In this document: positions 50,972-58,321 of the stretch, in pieces
Layout of the letters: each line of letters opens with the position of its first letter
How positions within the stretch are numbered: the first letter of the stretch is position 1
Assembly (NCBI GenBank): GCA_902795065.1
Contig: CADBJR010000013.1
Location: 1-63,168 of the forward strand
Length of the DNA: 63,168 bases
Origin: an uncultured Coriobacteriaceae bacterium
Lineage (GTDB): Bacteria > Actinomycetota > Coriobacteriia > Coriobacteriales > Atopobiaceae
Direction: 5' to 3'
Made by a program: the position numbers and the translations under genes
The notes under the pieces: model-generated
Databases searched by the model: none
What the model saw: only the letters and a program-made list of their open reading frames with translations
What the model was told of the DNA's origin: nothing

Positions 50972-52654
50972 ATGTCCGAGCCCATGCCTTCGATGACCGT
51001 CGTCGAGATGCTCCGCAAGAACGTCGCGCTCTATCCCGACGAGGTCGCCCTCGTCGAGGTCAATCCCGAGGTCCAGGAGCCCCTCCGCGTCTCGTGGCGC
51101 GATTTCGACCTCGTCCACTCCACCGACACCGAGCCCTACCGCCGCCAGATCACCTGGCGCGTGTTCGACGAGAAGGCCAATCGCTTCGCCAACCTGCTGC
51201 TCTCGCGCGGCATCGGCAAGGGCGACAAGGTCGCCATCCTGCTCTACAACTGCCTCGAGTGGCTGCCCATCTACTTCGGTATCCTCAAGACGGGCGCCGT
51301 TGCCGTGCCGCTCAACTTCCGCTACACCGGCGCCGAGATCCAATACTGCCTCACGAAGGCCGAGGCCGACGCCCTCATCTTCGGTCCCGAGTTCACGAGC
51401 CGCGTGGTGGATCGTCTCGAGGTCATCTCGCGCAACCGCCTGCTGTTCTTCGTGGGTGGCGTCTGCCCCGACTTCGCCGAGGACTACTACGAGCTCTCGT
51501 GCAACTGCCCGAGCAACGATCCGCGCATCCCCATCACGCTCGACGAAGACGGCGCCATCTACTACTCCAGCGGCACCACGGGTTTCCCCAAGGCCATCCT
51601 GCACCCGCACATGTCGCTCGCGCAGGCTGCCGAGATGGAGGCGCGTCACCACGAGACCGTCCACGATGACGTCTTTCTCTGCATCCCGCCGCTCTACCAC
51701 ACGGGCGCCAAGTTCCACTGGATGGGTTCGCTCTACACGGGCGGCCGTGCGGTGCTCCTGCGCGGCGTCTCGCCTCGCACCATCCTCGAAACGGTGAGCT
51801 CCGAGGGCTGCACCAACGTGTGGCTGCTCGTGCCGTGGGCGCAGGACATCCTCATGGCCATCGAGAGCGGCGAGCTCAAGCTGGAGGACTACAAGCTCGA
51901 CCAGTGGCGTCTCATGCACATCGGCGCGCAGCCCGTGCCCAAGAGCCTCATCCGCAGGTGGAAGCAGATCTTCCCGCATCACGACTACGACACCAACTAC
52001 GGCCTCTCCGAGAGCACCGGCCCCGGCTGCGTGCATCTGGGCCTGGAGAACATCGACCACGTGGGCGCCATCGGCGTGCCCGGCTACCGCTGGGAGTGCA
52101 AGGTCTGCTCCGATCAGCAGGGCACCGAGGTGCCGCAGGGCGAAACGGGCGAGCTGTGGGTGAAGGGCCCCGGCGTCATGCGCTGCTACTACAACGACCC
52201 CAAGGCCACCGCGGAGACGCTGCACGACGGATGGCTGCTCACCGGCGACATGGCGCGCGTGGACGACGATGGCTTCATCTGGCTCGTCGACCGCAAGAAG
52301 GACGTCATCATCATGGGCGGCGAGAACATCTACCCCGTGCAGATCGAGGATTTCCTCGCGGGCTACCCCGCCATCCAGGACGTGGCCGTCATCGGCATCC
52401 CCGACGAGCGCCTCGGCGAGGTGAGCTGCGCCATCATCCAGCTCAAGCCCGGCCATCTCGACGCCGAGGGCAACCCCACCGATATCACCGAGCAGGACAT
52501 CCGGGACTACTGCCTCGACTTGCCGCGCTATAAGCGTCCGCGCAAGATCATCTTCGCGCCGGTGCCGCGCAACCCCACGGGCAAGATCGAGAAGCCTGCG
52601 CTGCGCGCCAAGTACGGCGCCGAGAACCTCGTCGACCGCGAGAACCAAGCGTAA
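50972..52654 (+). CDS. AMP-forming acyl-CoA synthetase
   Basis: A 560-residue member of the ANL superfamily. The P-loop is YYSSGTTGFPK, the A5-type motif NYGLSEST, the hinge region follows LLTGDMARV with VDRKKDVIIMGGENIYP, and the catalytic lysine is in NPTGKIEK. It joins a carboxylic acid to CoA through an acyl-adenylate. GAAAGGA lies before the ATG. The indolepyruvate oxidoreductase genes follow after 77 bases, so an arylacetate is the likely substrate (inference). Confidence 0.88.
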   Translation: MSEPMPSMTVVEMLRKNVALYPDEVALVEVNPEVQEPLRVSWRDFDLVHSTDTEPYRRQITWRVFDEKANRFANLLLSRGIGKGDKVAILLYNCLEWLPIYFGILKTGAVAVPLNFRYTGAEIQYCLTKAEADALIFGPEFTSRVVDRLEVISRNRLLFFVGGVCPDFAEDYYELSCNCPSNDPRIPITLDEDGAIYYSSGTTGFPKAILHPHMSLAQAAEMEARHHETVHDDVFLCIPPLYHTGAKFHWMGSLYTGGRAVLLRGVSPRTILETVSSEGCTNVWLLVPWAQDILMAIESGELKLEDYKLDQWRLMHIGAQPVPKSLIRRWKQIFPHHDYDTNYGLSESTGPGCVHLGLENIDHVGAIGVPGYRWECKVCSDQQGTEVPQGETGELWVKGPGVMRCYYNDPKATAETLHDGWLLTGDMARVDDDGFIWLVDRKKDVIIMGGENIYPVQIEDFLAGYPAIQDVAVIGIPDERLGEVSCAIIQLKPGHLDAEGNPTDITEQDIRDYCLDLPRYKRPRKIIFAPVPRNPTGKIEKPALRAKYGAENLVDRENQA

Positions 52655-52662
52655 CTGCATTT

Positions 52663-52710
52663 CCCCCAATGGGGGATACTCCCCCAATGGGGGAACTCCC
52701 TTATTGGGGG
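52663..52710. repeat. Nested short palindromes CCCCCAATGGGGG (family copy 1)
   Basis: CCCCCAATGGGGG occurs at 52663-52675 and again at 52681-52693, joined by ATACT, and a third partner, ATTGGGGG, follows at 52703-52710. Several mutually exclusive hairpins can form. The layout TTTCCC, GGGGATACTCCCC, GGGGAA also occurs on the opposite strand at 62655-62690. It lies just upstream of the ribosome site of iorA. Confidence 0.85.
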
Positions 52711-52731
52711 TTCCAGAAGAGAGGGAACGAC

Positions 52732-54501
52732 ATGAGCAAGCAGCTGCTTTCGGGCAACGAGGCCATCGCGCAGGGAGCGTGGGAGGCCGGCGTCGCCGTG
52801 GGCGTGGCCTATCCGGGCACCCCGTCCACCGAGACGCTCGAGAACTTCGTCACCAAGGAGGGCGTGTACGCCGAGTGGGCGCCCAACGAGAAGGTCGCGC
52901 TCGAGGTGGGCCTCGGATCCGCCATGGGAGGCGTGCGCAGCCTCGTCACCATGAAGCACGTGGGCGTCAACGTGGCCGCCGACCCCTTCATGAGCGCCGC
53001 CAACACCGGCGTCAACGCGGGCCTCGTGCTGCTCGCCGCCGACGACCCCAGCTGCTACAGCAGCCAGAACGAGCAGGACTCGCGCCACTACGCCGCCTTC
53101 GGTCGCATCCCGTGCCTCGACCCGGCCGACAGCCAGGAGGCCTACGAGATGGCGCAGCAGGCCTTCGACATCTCCGAGCAGTTCGACACCGTGGTCATGC
53201 TCCACGAGACCATGCGCATCGCGCACACCAAGACCCTCGTCGACGTGGTGGGCGAGCGCACCGCCCTCGAGCCGCGCGCCTACGAGAGCCGCCCCGAGAA
53301 GTTCGTCATGATGCCCGCCAACGCCGTGCGCCGCACGCTGGCCGCCAACGACCGCGAGGATGCGCTCATCGCGTGGGCGGAGGAGACCCCGCTCAACCGC
53401 GTCGAGATGCGCGACACCAAGGTCGGCATCATCTGCGCCGGCGCCCTCTACGTGCACGTGCGCGAGGCGCTGCCCGAGGCATCCATCCTCAAGCTCGGCG
53501 TCACCTGGCCGCTTCCGCCCGCCAAGCTCGCGGCGTTCGCTGCCGTCTGCGACAACGTCTACGTGGTCGAGGAGGCCTGCACCTACCTCGAGACGCGTGT
53601 CCGCGCGCTCGGCATCCCCGTGTGCGATCCGCCTGCCAGCCGCCTGCCGCGCTCCGGCGAGGTCATGCCCGCGCACATCCGCGCAGCGTTCGGCGTCGCT
53701 GACCCCGCGCATCTTGCGCCCGCCGAGGGCCTGCCCCCGCGTCCGCCCGCGTTCTGCGTCGGCTGCCCGCATCGCCTGGTCTACTGCGAGCTGCGCCGCC
53801 TCAAGGCCATCGTCACCGGCGACATCGGCTGCTACACGCTGGGCGCCGTTGCACCGTACCGCTCCGTGGACTCCGTCATCGACATGGGCGCATCGCTCTC
53901 GATGGCGCACGGCATGGAGCTCGCGGGCGTCGCCGAGCGCACAGGCCGTCCTGTGGTGGGCGTCATCGGCGACTCCACCTTCGCGCACTCCGGCATCACG
54001 AGCCTGCTCGGCACCGTCTACAACGGCGGCAAGGGCACGCTCTGCATCCTCGACAACCGCACCACGGCCATGACCGGCACGCAGGGCAACCCCGTGAACG
54101 GCGTCACGCTGGCCGAGCAGGCCGCGCGCGTGAACCCGCTCGACGTGCCCGCCGGCAAGCAGCTCGATCTGGTCAAGCTCTGCGAGGCCATCGGCGTGGA
54201 TGAGGTCGAGCAGGTCGACGCGCAGGACCTCAAGGCTGTCCGCGCGGCTCTCAAGAGCGCCGTCAGCCATACCGACAAGCTCTCGGTCATCATCTTCAAG
54301 AGCCCGTGCCGCCTCATCGACCGCTCGCGCAAGCCCATGCCCACCATCGTGGACTGCCGCCGCTGCGGCACCTGCGTCAAGATCGGCTGCCCTGCGCTCG
54401 GCAAGGACGAGACGGGCCACCCCGTGATCGACCCCACCCAGTGCATCGGCTGCGGCCAGTGCGCGCAGTCCTGCCCCTTCGGCTGCATCAAGGAGGCCTA
54501 A
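52732..54501 (+). CDS. iorA: Indolepyruvate ferredoxin oxidoreductase, alpha subunit
   Basis: A 589-residue IorA. The N-terminal pyrimidine-binding region begins LLSGNEAIAQGAWEAGV and AYPGTPSTE. The thiamine-diphosphate domain shows GDSTFAHSGI and LDNRTTAMTG. The C-terminal ferredoxin-like part has Cys motifs CRRCGTCVKIGC and CIGCGQCAQSC for two [4Fe-4S] clusters. It oxidatively decarboxylates aryl pyruvates to aryl-acetyl-CoA and reduces ferredoxin. GAGAGGGA lies before the ATG at 52732. Confidence 0.93.
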   Translation: MSKQLLSGNEAIAQGAWEAGVAVGVAYPGTPSTETLENFVTKEGVYAEWAPNEKVALEVGLGSAMGGVRSLVTMKHVGVNVAADPFMSAANTGVNAGLVLLAADDPSCYSSQNEQDSRHYAAFGRIPCLDPADSQEAYEMAQQAFDISEQFDTVVMLHETMRIAHTKTLVDVVGERTALEPRAYESRPEKFVMMPANAVRRTLAANDREDALIAWAEETPLNRVEMRDTKVGIICAGALYVHVREALPEASILKLGVTWPLPPAKLAAFAAVCDNVYVVEEACTYLETRVRALGIPVCDPPASRLPRSGEVMPAHIRAAFGVADPAHLAPAEGLPPRPPAFCVGCPHRLVYCELRRLKAIVTGDIGCYTLGAVAPYRSVDSVIDMGASLSMAHGMELAGVAERTGRPVVGVIGDSTFAHSGITSLLGTVYNGGKGTLCILDNRTTAMTGTQGNPVNGVTLAEQAARVNPLDVPAGKQLDLVKLCEAIGVDEVEQVDAQDLKAVRAALKSAVSHTDKLSVIIFKSPCRLIDRSRKPMPTIVDCRRCGTCVKIGCPALGKDETGHPVIDPTQCIGCGQCAQSCPFGCIKEA

Positions 54502-54503
54502 CC

Positions 54504-55136
54504 ATGCCGCATGACACCTCAACCAACTACGGCGTCGCCGAGGGCGGCGCGAAGGTCGTGCTCGACGGCACCAAGACCATCCTGCTTGTGGGCGTGGGCG
54601 GCCAGGGAACCATCCTCGCCGGCCAGCTTCTCGCCATGGTGGCTGCCGACGCCGGCCTGGATGTCAAGGTCTCCGAGATCCACGGCATGAGCCAGCGCGG
54701 CGGCTCCGTCTCCACCGTGGTGCGCGTGGGCGAGAAGGTCGAGAGCATGGTCTGCGACCCCGGCTGCGCCGACATCGTGGTGGCGTTCGAGGCCGTCGAG
54801 GCCCTGCGCGCGCAGCAGTTCCTGCGCGACGGCGGCACCATGTTCGTGAACGACGAGCAGATCGTACCCGTCTCGGTCAACGTGGGCAACTTCACGATGC
54901 CCGCCGACACCGAGGAGCGCCTGGCTGCGATCGGCGCCGTCCGCATCGATGCGGGCGAGATCGCGCGTGCGGCGGGCAGCCCCAAGAGCACGAACGTGGT
55001 GCTGGTGGGCGCGCTTTCCACGGCGCTGCCCTTCTCGGTGGAGGAGTGGCAGGACGCCATCAGGCGCCGCGTGCCGCCCAAGACTATCGACGCCAACCTC
55101 GAGGCCTTCGCGAAGGGTCGTGCAGCCGTCGCATAA
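54504..55136 (+). CDS. iorB: Indolepyruvate ferredoxin oxidoreductase, beta subunit
   Basis: A 210-residue IorB, the 2-oxoacid oxidoreductase gamma-type domain. The N-terminal GVGGQGTILAGQLLA and MSQRGGSVSTVVRVG are characteristic. It starts two bases after iorA with AGGAGG inside the alpha gene. A 20-residue N-terminal extension precedes the first strand. Together with iorA and the CoA synthetase it forms a pathway from aromatic amino-acid pyruvates to arylacetates. Confidence 0.92.
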   Translation: MPHDTSTNYGVAEGGAKVVLDGTKTILLVGVGGQGTILAGQLLAMVAADAGLDVKVSEIHGMSQRGGSVSTVVRVGEKVESMVCDPGCADIVVAFEAVEALRAQQFLRDGGTMFVNDEQIVPVSVNVGNFTMPADTEERLAAIGAVRIDAGEIARAAGSPKSTNVVLVGALSTALPFSVEEWQDAIRRRVPPKTIDANLEAFAKGRAAVA

Positions 55137-55636
55137 GGCGTTTTCTCAGTCGACAAACCATACCCTTTTCGATACTTATTCGGGCTCCGATTTCGCGAGC
55201 CCGAATAGCTTTGCTAAATGGCGTGTTAATTCTGTCGCCTGCGGGCATCTTCCAACGTGGTGACGGTGGGGCTCATCTTCCACACACGACAGGACTACGC
55301 CAAGCTGGTGTAGATTCTTCTCGACGAGAAATAACATGCACTTCACGTGGCTTATTCGGCTTCCGTTTTCGAGAGCCCGAATAGTTGTGACAAAGTGCAT
55401 AGTATTTTCCGCGCACCCCTCAGCATTCGCGACGCATTTCCCGACACCAAGGATGTTCCTGCTTGCAGCCTTAAATGCGCGGTGAAGTCCATGCGATTTG
55501 ATGAGCAATTATGTAACAGGTGCTGCGCAATTGCCTGGACATGGCAGCGTGGGACGGCTCCTCCCGTCATCCCCGAGTGACTCGCGAACGACGCGCAAAC
55601 ATTGAGCATTCGAAAGGCGCGCGGGTGGTTTGCAAT
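55137..55636. repeat. Gene-poor spacer with two related hairpin repeats
   Basis: Two related sequences lie about 180 bases apart: 55167-55221 and 55349-55403, both beginning CTTATTCGG and ending GAGCCCGAATAG. Each can fold; in the first, TATTCGGGCTC pairs with GAGCCCGAATA perfectly. Between and after them base composition drops towards A+T. Reverse-strand open stretches here end in similar short peptides only because of the repeat, and I see no convincing gene. The region marks the left edge of the defence-like island. Confidence 0.7.
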
Positions 55637-55879
55637 TTACGCAGGTCGGTCAACGTCCTTGAACAGGTAAGAGTGCTCAACGCCAAGGCCCTGCGAGATC
55701 TTGACGAGGTTCTTTATCGCGGGATTGCGTTTGCCCGCCTCAACTTCGTTGAGATATGCGCGGTGAATGCCGATGCTCTTGGCGAGGTCGGTCTGCGTCC
55801 AGCCCTTCTCCTCGCGAATCTGACCGATCCGCTCGCCCAGGCGGGTGATGATCAAATCTGTGCTCGGCTGAGTGCTCAT
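55637..55879 (-). CDS. Cro/XRE-family controller-like regulator (left copy)
   Basis: An 80-residue single-domain helix-turn-helix protein: IREEKGWTQTDLAKSIGIH and the recognition region RAYLNEVEAGKRNPAI. Size and layout match Cro-like and restriction-modification controller (C) proteins. No ribosome site precedes the ATG; a CATGCT box ends six bases upstream, so the mRNA is probably leaderless. The C-terminal SYLFKDVDRPA is identical to that of the regulator at 57280, showing a duplication. Confidence 0.85.
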   Translation of the reverse strand: MSTQPSTDLIITRLGERIGQIREEKGWTQTDLAKSIGIHRAYLNEVEAGKRNPAIKNLVKISQGLGVEHSYLFKDVDRPA

Positions 55880-55888
55880 ACATAAAGC

Positions 55889-55990
55889 ATGACTGTCACT
55901 TTTAAATGACCTGTCACTAATAAGCGTATACGCTCACTAGCACACATAAGCAACAGTCTAATGACGAGTTATATCTAAAACATGTCATTA
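55889..55990. promoter_or_regulatory. Repeat-rich control region between left regulator and fic
   Basis: Direct repeats ATGACTGTCACT (55889-55900) and ATGACCTGTCACT (55906-55918), a perfect 12-base palindrome AGCGTATACGCT (55923-55934), and an inverted repeat TAATGAC (55959-55965) with GTCATTA (55984-55990) are packed between the divergent genes. TATAGT at 55998-56003 could be the fic -10. These are likely operator sites for the XRE proteins. Confidence 0.6.
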
Positions 55991-56041
55991 AAATGATATA
56001 GTAGGCTTCTAATGCCACAAAACTGTTCTTAGGAGCGCTGG

Positions 56042-57208
56042 ATGAAGTGGACGGACAACGGACAAGGATTCATTCGTAGAAACTTGGCAGGAAAGTTGGA
56101 GTACCAGTCATTTGTGCCCGCACCTCTCGACAGCGTTGTTCCCACTGATCTTTCCGATGAAACGATCCGCCTGCTTAGTGCGTGCTCGCGCAAACTTGGC
56201 GAGCTCGAAGGCATGCTGCGCTTCGTGCCCAACGCGCCAATGTACCTAGCGATGTATGTTCGTAAGGAAGCGCTGCTGTCTGCACAAATCGAAGGAACGC
56301 AATGTACTTTCGAAGACATCCTTAACCCAGACAACACGGCGCTTATCCATCGCGATGTTGTTGACGTTGTCAATTACGTTAAGGCTATAGAGTATGCGGT
56401 TCGTAGGATGGAGGAGCTCCCCCTTTGCATGAGGCTGTTGAAGGAGGTGCACTCCATCTTGCTGGCTGATGTCAGGGGATCAGAGAAGAGCCCGGGAGAG
56501 ATTCGGACATCTCAGAATTGGATTGGTCCGGCTGGTTCGACGCTGAAAAACGCCGCTTTCATTCCGCCGAATATCGAGGATATGAACAATGCCCTGCGCG
56601 ACCTTGAGACATTCATCAATGAGCACGAGGATATAGATCCAGTTGTAAAAGCCTCGCTCGTGCATTATCAGTTCGAGACAATCCACCCGTTTCTTGATGG
56701 AAATGGTAGGTTGGGCAGGTTGCTCATCACGCTGTCGCTCATGAACGATCACGCACTGAGCGCTGCGGTGTTTTATCCGTCATACCAGCTCAAGCTGCGC
56801 AGATCAGAGTATTACGAGAGGCTTATGGCTGTTCGTGAACGTGGGGAGTACGCGCGATGGGTGGCTTTCTTCTGCGAGTGCATGCAAGCTAGCGCTGAGG
56901 ATGCGGTTGGGTCTCTTGAACGCCTTGTTACGCTGCACAATGATAATCTGTGGCTAATTAATAGTTCGCTCGGTAGATCGGCGTCTAACGGGCAGCGCCT
57001 TCTGGAACTGCTCGAAGGCAATCCTATTGTCGATACTGCGTTTATTGCTGCTAGGCTGGATATATCGAGGTCTACCGCAGGCAATCTGGTTAAGGATTTT
57101 CAGAATCTTGGAATACTTGTGCAAAAGGAAAAGGCAAGGCAGCGCTACAGGACATTTCTCTATGAGGACTATCTGAGCATCCTAAGTCAGGGAAGCACGC
57201 CCCTGTAG
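56042..57208 (+). CDS. Fic-domain protein with C-terminal winged helix
   Basis: A 388-residue Fic protein. The active-site motif is HPFLDGNGRLGR (H215), which usually AMPylates target proteins. An inhibitory helix of the (S/T)xxxE(G/N) type precedes it: SAQIEG with S80 and E84, a class II arrangement. The C-terminus (about 310-380) reads like a winged helix-turn-helix (DTAFIAARLDISRSTAGNLVKD). GGAG lies seven bases before the ATG. Base composition is lower in G+C than in the core genes, and it lies between two duplicated regulators. Confidence 0.9.
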   Translation: MKWTDNGQGFIRRNLAGKLEYQSFVPAPLDSVVPTDLSDETIRLLSACSRKLGELEGMLRFVPNAPMYLAMYVRKEALLSAQIEGTQCTFEDILNPDNTALIHRDVVDVVNYVKAIEYAVRRMEELPLCMRLLKEVHSILLADVRGSEKSPGEIRTSQNWIGPAGSTLKNAAFIPPNIEDMNNALRDLETFINEHEDIDPVVKASLVHYQFETIHPFLDGNGRLGRLLITLSLMNDHALSAAVFYPSYQLKLRRSEYYERLMAVRERGEYARWVAFFCECMQASAEDAVGSLERLVTLHNDNLWLINSSLGRSASNGQRLLELLEGNPIVDTAFIAARLDISRSTAGNLVKDFQNLGILVQKEKARQRYRTFLYEDYLSILSQGSTPL

Positions 57209-57246
57209 GCATTTCGAAACGATGTAATTTGCAGAGAAAGATACAT

Positions 57247-57278
57247 GCGGCGCCTGGGAAGCTGGGCGCCGTTTGCTA
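57247..57278. terminator. Terminator between fic and right regulator
   Basis: CGGCGCC (57248-57254) pairs with GGCGCCG (57265-57271) and is followed by a T-rich stretch. It lies between convergent genes and may serve both. Confidence 0.6.
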
Positions 57279-57279
57279 T

Positions 57280-57522
57280 TTATGCAGGTCGGTCGACGTC
57301 CTTGAACAGGTAAGAGAGCTCGATTCCCAAGCCCTGCGAGATCTTGATGAGATTGTCGATGGCCACGTTCCGGCGGCCCTTTTCGACATCGATAAGGTAC
57401 GTGCGCTCGATACCCACCATTGCAGAGAATTTGTACTGCGAGAGGCCCTGGCCTTCTCGCAGATCTCGAATCCTTAAACCCAGATTCCGCCTGATGGCAG
57501 CTGTGTTCCCTTCGGTATCCAT
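57280..57522 (-). CDS. Cro/XRE-family controller-like regulator (right copy)
   Basis: An 80-residue single-domain helix-turn-helix protein, paralogous to that at 55637. The helix-turn-helix reads LREGQGLSQYKFSAMVGIE and TYLIDVEKGRRNVAI. No ribosome site is present; TATGCT ends six bases before the ATG, giving a leaderless mRNA with the same spacing as its paralog. It is divergent from the methylase gene at 57638, the usual place for a C protein of a restriction-modification system. Confidence 0.86.
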   Translation of the reverse strand: MDTEGNTAAIRRNLGLRIRDLREGQGLSQYKFSAMVGIERTYLIDVEKGRRNVAIDNLIKISQGLGIELSYLFKDVDRPA

Positions 57523-57565
57523 GCGACAAGCATAGGGGTCGAAAATCAGCTACCAGTATCCGAAA

Positions 57566-57600
57566 AGCCACTAGCAGTGTTAGACTGCAAACCAGTGGCT
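57566..57600. promoter_or_regulatory. Inverted repeats between right regulator and methylase, candidate C-box
   Basis: AGCCACT (57566-57572) is the complement of AGTGGCT (57594-57600). Inside lies CAGT-GTTAG-ACTG (57575-57587). The symmetrical sites are centred in the short space between divergent genes, as operators of controller proteins are. TATAAG at 57601-57606 may be the -10 of the methylase gene. Confidence 0.55.
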
Positions 57601-57637
57601 TATAAGTTACCCCCATGAATATGGAGCAAGATTTCGG

Positions 57638-58321
57638 ATGGAGGGCCAAGTCAAATCACGAGATCGCGTGCGCGAGCACGGCGAGGTATTTACCAATCCG
57701 CGCGAGGTCAACGCGATGCTCGACATGGTCAAGCAGGAAACCGAGCGCATTGAGTCGCGTTTCCTGGAGCCTGCCTGCGGCGACGGAAACTTTCTCATCG
57801 AGATCATTCGTCGCAAGATGGCCGTTGTTAAAGCGCGCTACGCCAAAAGTCCCAGCGAGTACGAGCGCTACGCGTTTCTCGCGGCATCGAGCATCTACGG
57901 TGTCGAGCTTCTCCAGGACAACGTGGAGGAGTGCCGTAAGCGCCTCTTCGAATTCATCAAAGGCGAGGCCGAGAAGACCCTCAAATCCAACCTCGAGCCC
58001 GCGTTTCTCGATGCCGTCGCATACGTGCTGGAGCGCAACATCCTCTGCGGAGATGCGCTCACCCTCAAAGCCAACGACGGCGAACCGATCATCTTCTCCG
58101 AGTGGTCGTTCGCGATGGGCGACAAGGTCAAGCGCCGCGACTTCCGCCTGGACGAGCTGCTCGAGGGCGGTGGCGACAAAAATGGCCAGATGTCGCTCTT
58201 TGGCGCAAGCATGACGCCAACAAGCAGCTGGGAATGGGACGAGGAGATCAACGCCTACATTCCCGCGCCCATACGGGAATATCCGCTCTGCGACTGGCGG
58301 GAGGTGCGTGCCTATGGCTGA
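57638..58321 (+). CDS. SAM-dependent methylase-like subunit without NPPY motif
   Basis: A 227-residue protein with the SAM-binding motif I in FLEPACGDGNFLIEI preceded by HGEVFTNPREVNAML. Motif IV (NPPY) of adenine methylases is not present; the chain ends soon after the region where it would be. It overlaps the following methylase ORF by eight bases, so the two are probably made together and may form a complex. GGAG lies 11 bases before the ATG. It is probably the accessory methylase part of the restriction-modification locus. Confidence 0.75.
   Translation: MEGQVKSRDRVREHGEVFTNPREVNAMLDMVKQETERIESRFLEPACGDGNFLIEIIRRKMAVVKARYAKSPSEYERYAFLAASSIYGVELLQDNVEECRKRLFEFIKGEAEKTLKSNLEPAFLDAVAYVLERNILCGDALTLKANDGEPIIFSEWSFAMGDKVKRRDFRLDELLEGGGDKNGQMSLFGASMTPTSSWEWDEEINAYIPAPIREYPLCDWREVRAYG

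Noticed and set aside
55176-55609. Two minus-strand ORFs of 85-110 codons in the gap after iorB
   Set aside because: They overlap each other, have no ribosome sites or recognisable fold, and their similar ends come from the hairpin repeat.
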